Of a stretch of DNA of 50,965 nucleotides, positions 41,004 through 49,877 are shown one piece after another (position 1 is the stretch's first letter; each line of letters opens with the position of its first letter). The notes beneath the pieces are model-generated. The model did not search any database. It was not told where the DNA came from and saw only the letters and a list, made by a program, of their open reading frames with translations. The DNA comes from Shewanella intestini (GTDB taxonomy: Bacteria > Pseudomonadota > Gammaproteobacteria > Enterobacterales > Shewanellaceae), in NCBI RefSeq assembly GCF_018221465.1, contig NZ_JAAIKR010000020.1:1-50965 (forward strand). Direction: 5' to 3'. Made by a program: the position numbers and the translations under genes.

Positions 41004-42257
41004 ATGACAACTTCTGCACTTATCACTAATGACGCGACTGCGTTAGGCTTATTGGCCGTCATCCTTGGTGTTGTTTTCTACACTAGTACCTCATCGAATC
41101 CATTCTGGAAAAAGTTCTATAAATACATTCCTGCATTATTAATGTGCTACTTTTTACCTTCACTACTCAATACTTTTGGCGTGGTTGATGGCCATGCTTC
41201 TCAATTGTATTTTGTTGCCTCGCGTTATTTACTGCCAGCGTGTTTAGTCTTATTGATTTTAAGCGTGGATCTTAAAGCGATTTTAAGCCTCGGGCCTAAA
41301 GCCATTGTCATGTTCCTCACCGGCACCGTCGGCATTGTGATTGGCGGCCCAATTGCGTTGCTGATTATTTCTGCCATTAATCCTGATGTGATTGGTGGTC
41401 ATGGTCCTGACGCCGTATGGCGTGGAATGACAACCTTAGCAGGCAGTTGGATTGGCGGCGGTGCTAACCAAGCGTCAATGAAAGAAATTTATGAAGCGGG
41501 TGGCAACATCTTTTCAGTGATGGTCACCGTGGATGTGATTGTGGCCAATATTTGGATGGCAGTGTTATTGTTTATGGCTGCCAGAGCCAAAGACATTGAT
41601 GCTAAAACCGGCGCTGATACCCGTGCAATTGAAGCATTGAAAGTAAAAGTTGAACAGTACCATGCTGAAAATGCACGTATTGCATCGCTGCGCGACTTGA
41701 TGTTGATTGTTGCTATAGGCTTTGGTGTCACCGGCTTTGCACATTTTGTCGCCGACTTTTTAGGCCCTTTCTTTACAGATAACTACCCGTGGACACGGGA
41801 TTATAGCTTAACCTCAACGTTTTTCTGGTTAGTGGTCATTGTAACAACAGTGGGGTTAGGGTTGTCATTTACCCGTGTCCGCCATATTGAAGCGGCTGGT
41901 GCATCCAAAGTGGCGACTGCCTTTTTGTATATTTTGGTGGCAACCATTGGGCTGCATATGGATGTGTCGACATTATTTGATGAACAGAATCTGTGGTATT
42001 TCGCCATTGGCATTATTTGGATGATTGTTCATGCGAGCTTTATGTTAATTGTCGCTAAAATAATTAAAGCGCCTTTGTTTTATATGGCGGTTGGTAGCCA
42101 AGCCAATGTTGGCGGCGCAGCTTCTGCGCCCGTTGTTGCGGCGGCATTTCATCCCGCGTTAGCGCCGGTAGGCGTGTTACTTGCGGTACTGGGTTATGCT
42201 GTAGGCACCTATATGGCGTGGTTATGTGGTCAGTTATTGCAGATTATTGCGGTATAA
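41004..42257 (+). CDS. DUF819 family membrane protein (transporter-like)
   Basis: A 417-aa membrane protein with ten or more hydrophobic segments and a cytosolic loop of about 30 residues (AARAKDIDAKTGADTRAIEA) in the middle. Signatures are MTTLAGSWIGGGANQASMKE at about 140-159 and VGSQANVGGAASAPVVAAAF near 370-389, a paired motif typical of DUF819 proteins (YjcL in Bacillus), an inverted-repeat transporter-like fold. Substrate unknown. GGGAG precedes the ATG. It is flanked by the hairpin at 40790 and by kdsA, splitting the usual sirB1-kdsA neighbourhood. Confidence 0.85.
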   Translation: MTTSALITNDATALGLLAVILGVVFYTSTSSNPFWKKFYKYIPALLMCYFLPSLLNTFGVVDGHASQLYFVASRYLLPACLVLLILSVDLKAILSLGPKAIVMFLTGTVGIVIGGPIALLIISAINPDVIGGHGPDAVWRGMTTLAGSWIGGGANQASMKEIYEAGGNIFSVMVTVDVIVANIWMAVLLFMAARAKDIDAKTGADTRAIEALKVKVEQYHAENARIASLRDLMLIVAIGFGVTGFAHFVADFLGPFFTDNYPWTRDYSLTSTFFWLVVIVTTVGLGLSFTRVRHIEAAGASKVATAFLYILVATIGLHMDVSTLFDEQNLWYFAIGIIWMIVHASFMLIVAKIIKAPLFYMAVGSQANVGGAASAPVVAAAFHPALAPVGVLLAVLGYAVGTYMAWLCGQLLQIIAV

Positions 42258-42300
42258 TCAGTTTTATTCAGTAAACTATAATGCTCAGCAACGTGCTTAG

Positions 42301-43179
<879 letters not shown>

Positions 43180-43208
43180 CGATTACTGGTATAGGCTGTT
43201 AAATGATG

Positions 43209-43236
43209 AAAATACCCTGATTAATCAGGGTATTTT
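43209..43236 (+). terminator. Terminator after kdsA
   Basis: A palindrome of 28 bases (AAAATACCCTGA / TCAGGGTATTTT around TTAA) followed by TTTA, 30 bp past the kdsA stop. A typical intrinsic terminator, working chiefly on the plus strand. Confidence 0.92.
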
Positions 43237-43299
43237 TTTAGGTATAGTTTACCGTCTCTCAATGCTTAGCTAGATAATTTAACTAAAGGTAGCGCTTAT

Positions 43300-44172
43300 A
43301 TGTGGATTGCATTTACTTTTCTTGCGGCAATGATGCAGGCATGGCGCAATGCATTGCAGTCGCAGTTAAGTCACCATGTCAATGTGGTCGGAGTGACCTT
43401 AGCGCGGTTTATTATTGCAGGCCCTATAGCGGCTGTTTATTTATGGTCGCTACAGCAATTTGTGGATACCGCGCCGATGCAATTTAATCCACATTTTGCC
43501 AAATTTGTCTTGTTGGCTGCGTTGATGCAAATTATTGCCACTGCATTAATGGTGAAACTGTTTAGTTTAAAAAATTATGCCATTGGTGCAGGGCTTGCTA
43601 AAAGCGAAGCTATGGTTGCAGCCATTTTGGGAATGGTATTTTTCGGCACTCAGCTAACGCCTTTAGGTTGGGTTGGCGTATGCGTAGGGGGTGTTGCGGT
43701 GCTCATTCTTAGCGGCATAAAAAGTCACCAAGGGTTATCTGTTACTACTGTGCTAATTGGTTTAGCAAGTGGTAGCGCATTTGCTTTAACCTCATTGTCT
43801 GTCCGTGAAGCCAGTTTGCAGTTACATGGGCCTTTTGCGTTACGTGCTGCATGGGTCTTGTTATGTGTTATTGCGCTGCAAACGTGTTTATTAATGCTCT
43901 ATTTATGCATAACAGATCGCGCCACATTGAAAGCGCTTTGGCATAAACGTAAGTTAACCGTTGCCATTAGTGTCACCAGTTGCATAGGTTCTATTGGTTG
44001 GTTTAGTGCGATGGCAATTGAATCGGTGCCGTTAGTTAAAACATTAGGCCAAGTAGAGGTGTTTTTTATGCTGCTTATTAGTCGGTACTGGTTAAAACAA
44101 GGCACCAGTAAAAGTGACATGCTTGGGTTATTGTTAATTGCCATTGCTGCAATTTTGGTGATGTGGAGCTAA
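43300..44172 (+). CDS. EamA (DMT) family transporter
   Basis: A 290-aa membrane protein with about ten membrane segments in two repeated halves, the EamA/DMT arrangement. The halves are near 1-140 and 150-290, each with the GxGLAKSEAMVAAILGMVFFG type pattern. The substrate is unknown; relatives export amino acids or metabolites. The gene is alone, in accessory territory after kdsA. The start is the ATG at 43300, preceded by TAAAGGTAG. Confidence 0.85.
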   Translation: MWIAFTFLAAMMQAWRNALQSQLSHHVNVVGVTLARFIIAGPIAAVYLWSLQQFVDTAPMQFNPHFAKFVLLAALMQIIATALMVKLFSLKNYAIGAGLAKSEAMVAAILGMVFFGTQLTPLGWVGVCVGGVAVLILSGIKSHQGLSVTTVLIGLASGSAFALTSLSVREASLQLHGPFALRAAWVLLCVIALQTCLLMLYLCITDRATLKALWHKRKLTVAISVTSCIGSIGWFSAMAIESVPLVKTLGQVEVFFMLLISRYWLKQGTSKSDMLGLLLIAIAAILVMWS

Positions 44173-44394
44173 AGAGGGCGTTGGTTTGGGAGCGTCATTC
44201 AATCATTAATGTTAGTCATGAGGCAACGTTACTCATAATAGCTTAACTATTTTAATATGATGAACCAATTATAACCAAGGTAAAACGCGCTAGCGTTCAT
44301 CGTGATAACACACCAGCTAAACTGGGATAAACGACGCAATACAGGCGTTTCGGTATCACGCCTTAAATGCAGATATTATTGCAACCTAACTAAT

Positions 44395-44607
44395 TTATTT
44401 TTTACCCTTTCTATGCTTCACGAAGGTGATAATCAAAGCTATTAACGCCAGTAGTTGGAAAAGCCAAAAGAAAAAAATCAACCCAAAAGGCTCAATTAAA
44501 AAACCATTATCATCTACGTATGTACCGATAATATTATAAGCAATTAAACACAAAGCAGAGCAGATACCAAAAACAAAGCTTATTTTATATTTATGGATAA
44601 CATTCAT
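44395..44607 (-). CDS. DUF3955-like small membrane protein
   Basis: A 70-aa protein from the ATG at 44607 (GAG seven bases upstream), rejecting the longer 95-codon frame. Two membrane segments (about 7-26 and 41-62) flank a short acidic loop (VDDNGFLIEPFG), with a basic tail KHRKGKK. This matches the small two-helix DUF3955 family of unknown role. It is the only gene in about 900 bases and lies before the hairpin-rich stretch. Confidence 0.6.
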   Translation of the reverse strand: MNVIHKYKISFVFGICSALCLIAYNIIGTYVDDNGFLIEPFGLIFFFWLFQLLALIALIITFVKHRKGKK

Positions 44608-45057
44608 CAGTTTCTCAAGTTTTAAATAGCTAACATGTTTTATAAGGATACATAATTTACCGTCATAAGTGTAATGGAACAAATAAGTTATCAGGCCTAC
44701 TTAAACGAAGAAATACCGTTGCTTATAATGTTAAGCGCAGTGAAAGTAAGCTACGGTATTTTTTCTGTTTGAGATTATTGTTTGTTACCCATTTCAACCT
44801 CACTATGCTGAGGTTTTGCAATAATAAGTTTATTATTGTTTTTATAGATGCATTTTTAGGGCTTAATTAAATCCATTTTTCTGACGATAAATGATTAAAA
44901 TATAACATTCGCATTATCAAAGCATTAACCACCGCCCGCGTGCGTGTTAAGCGTTCAAGCTACCACCCGTCATTTAAAATCAAATGACGGGTGGTAGCTT
45001 AAGTTGGAGAGTGTCGCACTGTTGAGTTCAATTTGAGCTTAGCTCATTAAAAATCAT
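44608..45057. other. Hairpin-rich gene-free region
   Basis: About 450 bases without a convincing frame. It holds a 15-bp near-perfect stem at 44711-44761 (one T-T mismatch) followed by TTTTC, a smaller hairpin at 44796-44815, and the perfect 19-bp hairpin at 44957-45000. Its upstream plus-strand part has no gene to terminate. Confidence 0.6.
44957..45000. terminator. Perfect 19-bp hairpin downstream of the trypsin-like gene
   Basis: AAGCTACCACCCGTCATTT is followed after six bases by its exact complement. It is 57 bp past the stop of the minus-strand protease gene. The stem is very stable, but neither flank has a good U tract, so terminator function is probable, not certain. Confidence 0.6.
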
Positions 45058-46065
45058 TTATTTAGCAAACTTGCGCTGAAAAGCCAAACCTAACACACCA
45101 AGTAAAGACCAAAATCCGATTGCGCCACCTGAATCTTTGTTTTGGTTGGTTTTTGGTGAGGCCGTTTGAACGGGAGGGGTTCGACCTTGATTAATAGTTA
45201 TAACCTGATCATTATCAAGTGTTACTTTGCCCTCGTACCCGTTGGCACTTTCAATGTCATAAGTACAAGTGTCAAACGGTTGTACCGTAGTCCCAACACA
45301 GCTACCACCTATAATTGTTACATCACCCGAATAAGTCGCGTTGTCGATAAAACTATCTCGATGCAAACTTTGCACTTCAACCGTAACAGTGCCGCCCGTT
45401 GTTGGTGTTGTTGCTTGAGTTGGATAGTGCCAGCCGTTAACCGTTGATAAAATAAAATCTCTTGCCAAGGCCAAGCGTATTCCCTCTGCTTGTTCGTGGG
45501 TTTCTTCATCGAGCGCACCCCCCACATGAATCGCAACAATGCGGTTGTTTGAGTCGATATAAGGCGCGCCAGAGTCGCCAGCTATAGACATGCCTTGACC
45601 CGTTTCTTTTAAAACAGTTTTATAGATTGTCAAATCTTGGGGGTTTGATAGTTCAATGGCATAACTAAGCGTGTCCAAAGGGTTGTAATCCCCTGCGCCC
45701 CAACCGAGTAATTTAATTTTTTCGTTAGCTGTTAATATGCGTGTAGATAAAAAAGTGGCTTTTGTTGTATCAACACTAAATGGCAATTCCCACAAACTAA
45801 CATCTGTTCCAATTGTGTCATACGTAGGATCAATATAGACATTTGAGGGGTATACCGTCCCATTTTTATAAGTTTCAACCCCATAAGCGGCTTTATCTGC
45901 ACAATGCGCCGCAGTTAACACCCATTTGCCGCCAATAATCGTGCCAGTACAGTTCATTATTACACTATCGTCATTGTCTGACCAATTCACGACCGTGCCA
46001 TTTTCAACAGCTAATGCATGGCAAGAAATAGCCATTAAACTTAATGCTAGAAGGGATTTTTTCAC
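45058..46065 (-). CDS. Trypsin-like serine protease with GlyGly-CTERM sorting signal
   Basis: A 335-aa secreted protease. The signal peptide covers about residues 1-19. The catalytic triad is H54 (LTAAHC), D88 (GTDVSLWE) and S165 (AGDSGAP). C39 and C55 could form the first disulfide. After the protease domain (to about 215) comes a Pro/Thr linker and a beta-type domain (about 220-290) with two cysteines. The last 25 residues are DSGGAIGFWSLLGVLGLAFQRKFAK: a GG motif, hydrophobic helix and basic end, the GlyGly-CTERM signal removed by rhombosortase. That points to surface display or release. The rhombosortase gene is not in this window. Confidence 0.9.
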   Translation of the reverse strand: MKKSLLALSLMAISCHALAVENGTVVNWSDNDDSVIMNCTGTIIGGKWVLTAAHCADKAAYGVETYKNGTVYPSNVYIDPTYDTIGTDVSLWELPFSVDTTKATFLSTRILTANEKIKLLGWGAGDYNPLDTLSYAIELSNPQDLTIYKTVLKETGQGMSIAGDSGAPYIDSNNRIVAIHVGGALDEETHEQAEGIRLALARDFILSTVNGWHYPTQATTPTTGGTVTVEVQSLHRDSFIDNATYSGDVTIIGGSCVGTTVQPFDTCTYDIESANGYEGKVTLDNDQVITINQGRTPPVQTASPKTNQNKDSGGAIGFWSLLGVLGLAFQRKFAK

Positions 46066-46423
46066 ACTGAACCTCGGTATAGTTAAATCGTTAATTACTT
46101 AATGTGTTAATTGCTTAATGCGTTAATTATACAGTTAACATATTAAGGATGAAATTGTACGATTATAATAAAATGTAAAATAAACTTGTTATTGAATATT
46201 TAGATAATAAAAAGATACGAAGTAAGAAACCCTATTTAATGTTATATAATTAAACCAACAATCACTCTTAATATTATTTCATTACAGGATGGTAGCTAAC
46301 GTAAAATTAACTTTGAGTTAACGGGTGAGGTGTTTGTATTTAACTTGGCTATAAACCAAAAATGCTAAGTGCTTTTATCCCTGCTGAATGTTTGGTTATG
46401 TTTGGTTATGTTTGTGGTGGTGA
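46066..46423. other. AT-rich intergenic with short tandem repeats
   Basis: Just upstream of the protease start there are two and a half copies of a 16-base unit (TTAATTACTTAATGTG at 46091, TTAATTGCTTAATGCG at 46107), which may overlap its promoter. Near 46391 the decamer TTTGGTTATG is repeated twice. No gene is visible. Confidence 0.6.
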
Positions 46424-46861
46424 TTACCACGAAATTGACATTTTAAAGTATGATACCCCTGACTTATAAAATTCACCACCATCTACGTTAAAACCCAATT
46501 TTTTATAAAATGAATATGCTGAAGTTCGTGCATCACACCAAAAATAATTGATATTATTACGCTTCAAATCGTTAATAATATGCACGATAGCTTTAGTCCC
46601 CATTCCTTGACCTTGATATTCAGGTAACGTTGCAAATTTTCTAAGCCTTGCTTCATTTTCATAGATAAAAACAGATGCAACACAGACAAGTTTATTGTCA
46701 TTAAACACACCATAATGAATTGCTGAATCATCACCTTTTACTTCACAAAATGAAGGTGATTTATCTGGCCATAACACTTGATGTCTAATGGGTAAAACAT
46801 CTGCAGTCGTCATTTTTTTTATTTTTATACTTCTTTTCGTTATTCTAAAAAACATAGACAT
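46424..46861 (-). CDS. GNAT family N-acetyltransferase
   Basis: A 145-aa acetyltransferase-fold protein. The acetyl-CoA binding motif is EYQGQGMGTKAIVHI at about 80-94, and SAYSFYKKLGF is the usual C-terminal beta-strand motif. GAGG seven bases before the ATG at 46861 supports the longer start. Small lone GNATs are common in integron cassettes and accessory DNA; substrate unknown. It lies downstream of the tautomerase homologue on the same strand with about 285 bases between. Confidence 0.88.
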   Translation of the reverse strand: MSMFFRITKRSIKIKKMTTADVLPIRHQVLWPDKSPSFCEVKGDDSAIHYGVFNDNKLVCVASVFIYENEARLRKFATLPEYQGQGMGTKAIVHIINDLKRNNINYFWCDARTSAYSFYKKLGFNVDGGEFYKSGVSYFKMSISW

Positions 46862-47146
46862 AATGACGCCTCACTAAAGATGGTGCTTTGCAATTTATCG
46901 GGGAGTAGCTCAAAGCCAGAGCCAGACTCGTTTTGTCAAAGAAACTAAATCGAAGAGCAGCATGAATAAACATAACATACTTTTTATTGGCCTTATGTAG
47001 GCTGCAAGCTAATCAAGCGCAAATGCAGCGCTGCATTTGTTGTCGGAATACGATTATTTGACAAAGGGAAATGCATATAACTTGCTAAGCTATTTAAAAA
47101 TATAGAGTTTCGACTAACGAGTACCGTCGGCTGTGTTTTGTCCTCG
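46862..47146. other. Intergenic with inverted repeats, possible attC-like site
   Basis: A perfect 20-bp palindrome CAAATGCAGC/GCTGCATTTG spans 47020-47039. At 47113-47152, beside the tautomerase stop, TAACGAG and CTCGTTA form a 7-bp inverted repeat around 21 bases. The short stem beside the gene end resembles integron recombination sites in position and in the AAC/GTT ends, but it is shorter than classical attC. Confidence 0.35.
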
Positions 47147-47533
47147 TTATACGTTGACTTTATATTTCAAATCCATTACTTCATCTCCTGTCATTCCCCT
47201 AAAACCCCAACAGTGGGCTTCTTGTTCTTTAATCGTGATTTCTATATTTATTGGGGAAATATTTAATTGAGTCGCTATTTCTGAAAATAAACGCTTAATT
47301 AAAGATTTCTTTGTCTTAACGTGTCTGCCCGACATCATATTTATTTCTATGACTGTGTAACTATCATTACGACCTTGTGGATAATAAAAATCACTTTTGT
47401 CCATTGGGATTATTCTGTGGGCTCGTTTACTTTCTGGTAAACCTAATTCTTGCGACATACAAAATTGAATAATATCTGATAATGTTGATTTTATCGGATT
47501 TAAAGACTCTTTTATTCCATAAATAACTATCAT
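47147..47533 (-). CDS. Tautomerase-family protein lacking the usual Pro-1
   Basis: A 128-aa protein. The regions YYPQGRNDSYTVIEINMMSGR (about 50-70) and KKSLIKRLFSEIATQLNI, with QEAHCWGFRGMTGDE near the end, match the tautomerase superfamily. These enzymes use an N-terminal proline left after Met removal. Here the protein begins M-I-V-I-Y: AGGAAA eight bases upstream fixes the ATG, and codon 2 is ATA, so Pro-1 is absent. Either catalysis uses another residue or the protein is not a tautomerase. It is on the same strand as GNAT, with a hairpin-rich upstream region. Confidence 0.75.
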   Translation of the reverse strand: MIVIYGIKESLNPIKSTLSDIIQFCMSQELGLPESKRAHRIIPMDKSDFYYPQGRNDSYTVIEINMMSGRHVKTKKSLIKRLFSEIATQLNISPINIEITIKEQEAHCWGFRGMTGDEVMDLKYKVNV

Positions 47534-47690
47534 GATTATTTTCCTGTGAATACACTATTTTCATAACGTATGATGCCCATTTAAGGGGCTGATAACCGTT
47601 TGCTAAAAGGTGTAGTGAGGCGAAACTGAGCAAACGGTTAGCTGTTTCGCTTGAACGACTGATTGTATGTGCCTAGCATAACGACTTTAA
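47534..47690 (-). other. attC/VCR-like inverted-repeat region
   Basis: On the minus strand AACCGTTTGCT (around 47628) and AGCAAACGGTT (around 47595) are exact inverted repeats 23 bases apart. They are followed by TATCAGCCCCTTAAATGGGC, close to the end of Vibrio cholerae repeats (recalled, not searched). GTTATG motifs occur near both edges (about 47683 and 47564). A competing stem GCGAAAC/GTTTCGC crosses the first. Length, about 110-120 bases, suits a VCR-type site. Confidence 0.4.
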
Positions 47691-47872
47691 AAGCCTTTTA
47701 CTGCCAGCCAAGCCAAAATATCGACTAACAGAATCATTGCTGATGTTCGCAATAACAGAGCAAAATGAGATACATTTTCTTTAGGCGTATGAGGCTCAGT
47801 ATTTGAGTTGACCGACACCGTTGATGACGTATCACATTTTACGTAATACATTGAAGAATCAAGATTACCCAT
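47687..47872 (-). CDS. Possible small membrane protein
   Basis: A 61-codon frame with an ATG at 47872. The N-terminal 35 residues are polar and Ser/Thr-rich; the rest (LLLRTSAMILLVDILAWLAV) would be one membrane segment. There is no clear ribosome binding site. It has the same strand as the tautomerase and GNAT genes, and the VCR-like region follows its stop, as in a gene cassette. No family recognised; it may not be real. Confidence 0.3.
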   Translation of the reverse strand: MGNLDSSMYYVKCDTSSTVSVNSNTEPHTPKENVSHFALLLRTSAMILLVDILAWLAVKGF

Positions 47873-48144
47873 TTTGCCGTTTAAATCATTTTACATCCGC
47901 ATTTTGCTGCATACCAAGGCCACGATAAGTAGCAAAAAAGGGTTGACTAAAATTGGCTGTGGCGTGAAATTGCCAACTTTTCTTGTCCATTAACCCCCTT
48001 GTTGTGCATGACTAAACAATGATGCGCTGTCAGGTAAACTTAGGCCTGCCATGTTGGTGCCTGAAGAACATTAAACCCGTTTCACTGGCCGTTTATATTC
48101 TCCGTGTTGCGACACGGCGTTACTATGAACGTGCAGTTGTAACT
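47873..48144. other. Gene-free stretch before the PAP2 gene
   Basis: About 270 bases between the small frame and the PAP2 phosphatase stop. I see no gene, hairpin or repeat of note. A TTGACT near 47941 has no good -10 partner. Confidence 0.4.
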
Positions 48145-48783
48145 TCATACCTTAGAAATATGGGTACAACAATGCGCTAACAGTAACCCCATCGTCGCGC
48201 CAGCAAGAATATCCCCTAAGTAATGGTAGTTTTGACCTAATTGACCACATGCTGTTGCAAACATTAACACTAACCAAAAAACACGCAGTCTAGGCATTAA
48301 GTGACAGAACATACCGCCCAATGCAAACGCGAACAATGTGTGTCCAGAAGGAAAAGAGTGAAAACCGGCCTCAAGGTTAAACGGGTAAAACCCTTCAATA
48401 CCGTTATCAATCCACGACAGATTATGATTAATCCAGGTTTCAGGCCACGTGCGGCCAAAGATAACCTTGCTGCTCACACGAATTGTCGTCGCAATGATGA
48501 ACAACCAAGTTAATTGCCGACTGACTTGGTGTAATGTGGGTCGCCACTTAGGTAACATCCCTAGCACGATGAGACTGGCCGCGATGATGCTTAGTACTAG
48601 CGGTATTTCAGATAAAGTATGAAACAATAGGTTGGCGCTATTATAGGTATGCATAAACGTGGCAATACGTGTGTCAGCATATTGTACGCTGAGTATTACC
48701 AATAAGCTGGCCAGCAAGTAGCCCAATACATAACGTCGATGAAAGGCAAGCGGTTGTGCTGAGGGCGTTATCCAGTTATTCAT
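48145..48783 (-). CDS. PAP2 family phosphatase, membrane
   Basis: A 212-aa membrane phosphatase with about six membrane segments. Motif 1 is K106-VIFG-R111-TWP, motif 2 is FPSGHT at 144-149 and motif 3 is GQLGQNYHYLGD at 180-191 with H187 and D191. In motif 3 the usual Ser-Arg before the His is Gly-Gln; some relatives share this. The family dephosphorylates lipid phosphates such as phosphatidate or undecaprenyl diphosphate. The frame is open to a TTG at 48840 through an Asn/Asp-rich run; I take the ATG at 48783, though neither start has a good ribosome site. Confidence 0.85.
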   Translation of the reverse strand: MNNWITPSAQPLAFHRRYVLGYLLASLLVILSVQYADTRIATFMHTYNSANLLFHTLSEIPLVLSIIAASLIVLGMLPKWRPTLHQVSRQLTWLFIIATTIRVSSKVIFGRTWPETWINHNLSWIDNGIEGFYPFNLEAGFHSFPSGHTLFAFALGGMFCHLMPRLRVFWLVLMFATACGQLGQNYHYLGDILAGATMGLLLAHCCTHISKV

Positions 48784-48886
48784 TTTGTGGTTGTTATCAT
48801 TGCAGTTGTTCGTATTGTCATCGTTGTCATTGGCGCGCAAATGGTGGCTAGGTGCACCACACGCACGTAAGCTCGCTGAAAAATAA

Positions 48887-48904
48887 CGCTGATAGTGATC
48901 AGCG
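48887..48904 (-). terminator. Terminator after the panE-like gene
   Basis: A 7-bp stem (CGCTGAT/ATCAGCG) with an AGTG loop. On the minus strand the flank is TTATTTTTC, a fair U tract. It is 20 bp past the stop of the panE-like gene. Confidence 0.65.
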
Positions 48905-48923
48905 ATGAAATATTATTATGCGT

Positions 48924-49877
48924 TTAGCTGTGCTGCAACGTTTCAATCATGATGATTTTATTGACCATTTTTTGATTTACCGGGACATTAAGCTGATGTT
49001 TTGCAGCGCGGCTAACGACATATCCGTTAATTTGTTGAATTTCAGTTGGACGTTGAAAGTGAATATCTTGGCGCATTGACGAGTAATTATTTGCCGTTGA
49101 TGCAATGACCTTCGCGACAATCGATTGCATTTCAGTCAAGTTAATGACGACGTCATCAGCTTTTGCCACCGTGACACATTCTTCAATAATCGCATTAATA
49201 CGTGTCTGATATTGTTTTTCACTTAATTGGCCATTACGGCATTGTTCAATGGCGGTGAGTGGATTAATTGCGCAGTTGATAACCAGTTTTTTCCATAAGG
49301 CATTGAGAATGTTATCGCTTAGCGCTAATGCCGGAATGGCATCATTAAGTAATTGCATTAATTGAGGTGCTATTGGCGTGCCTTGTATGTGGCCTATTGT
49401 CGTTAAGCCATTGCCTGTTTGTTCTATATGCCACTGGCTGTGTTTAAGTGCCGCTTGTGAGGTCGTGCCGATTGATAGCCCCATCCCAGTAAAAGGCGCG
49501 AGTATATTGGCCACGGTTAAATGTGGCCCCATGCCATTGTGAAGCAATAACACATGACAGTCACCTGGTAGCGCGTTAATGACATTATTTAAAGCGTTGT
49601 TAACCTGATAGGCTTTTACACACACAATAAGTAACTGAGTTGATGCTAAGCGTGCGCTTAAGTCGTTGTCACTAAGGCTGATAACATGCCCGTTGTATTG
49701 ATGTCGATGACCTTCAATATCATCAAATACAAGTGCAGTTTGTGTGCTTGTTGAGTGTTGTTTTACCAATAGCTGGACATCAATGGCGGCGTTAATTTGG
49801 CTTGAACATTGCCGATAAAGTAGTTGCCCAATCGCACCAGCACCTAAAATAGTGATAGTCGAGGTTGATTTAGTCAC
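48924..49877 (-). CDS. panE: 2-dehydropantoate 2-reductase (ketopantoate reductase) family
   Basis: NADPH-dependent reduction of ketopantoate to pantoate in pantothenate synthesis is the family role. The 317-aa protein has the NADPH motif LGAGAIG at 11-17, the catalytic lysine in NALWKKLVINCAINPLTA, and the substrate-binding NNYSSMRQDI and PTEIQQINGYVV blocks near 265-290. The start is a GTG at 49877, overlapping the VanZ-like gene stop by 8 bp, with AAGG upstream. The substrate in this case is inferred from the family only. Confidence 0.85.
   Translation of the reverse strand: MTKSTSTITILGAGAIGQLLYRQCSSQINAAIDVQLLVKQHSTSTQTALVFDDIEGHRHQYNGHVISLSDNDLSARLASTQLLIVCVKAYQVNNALNNVINALPGDCHVLLLHNGMGPHLTVANILAPFTGMGLSIGTTSQAALKHSQWHIEQTGNGLTTIGHIQGTPIAPQLMQLLNDAIPALALSDNILNALWKKLVINCAINPLTAIEQCRNGQLSEKQYQTRINAIIEECVTVAKADDVVINLTEMQSIVAKVIASTANNYSSMRQDIHFQRPTEIQQINGYVVSRAAKHQLNVPVNQKMVNKIIMIETLQHS

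Noticed and set aside
47603-47652. Riboswitch-like competing hairpins
   Set aside because: Two overlapping stems (GCGAAAC/GTTTCGC and AACCGTTTGCT/AGCAAACGGTT) exist, but no known riboswitch core is seen; an attC-like origin is simpler.
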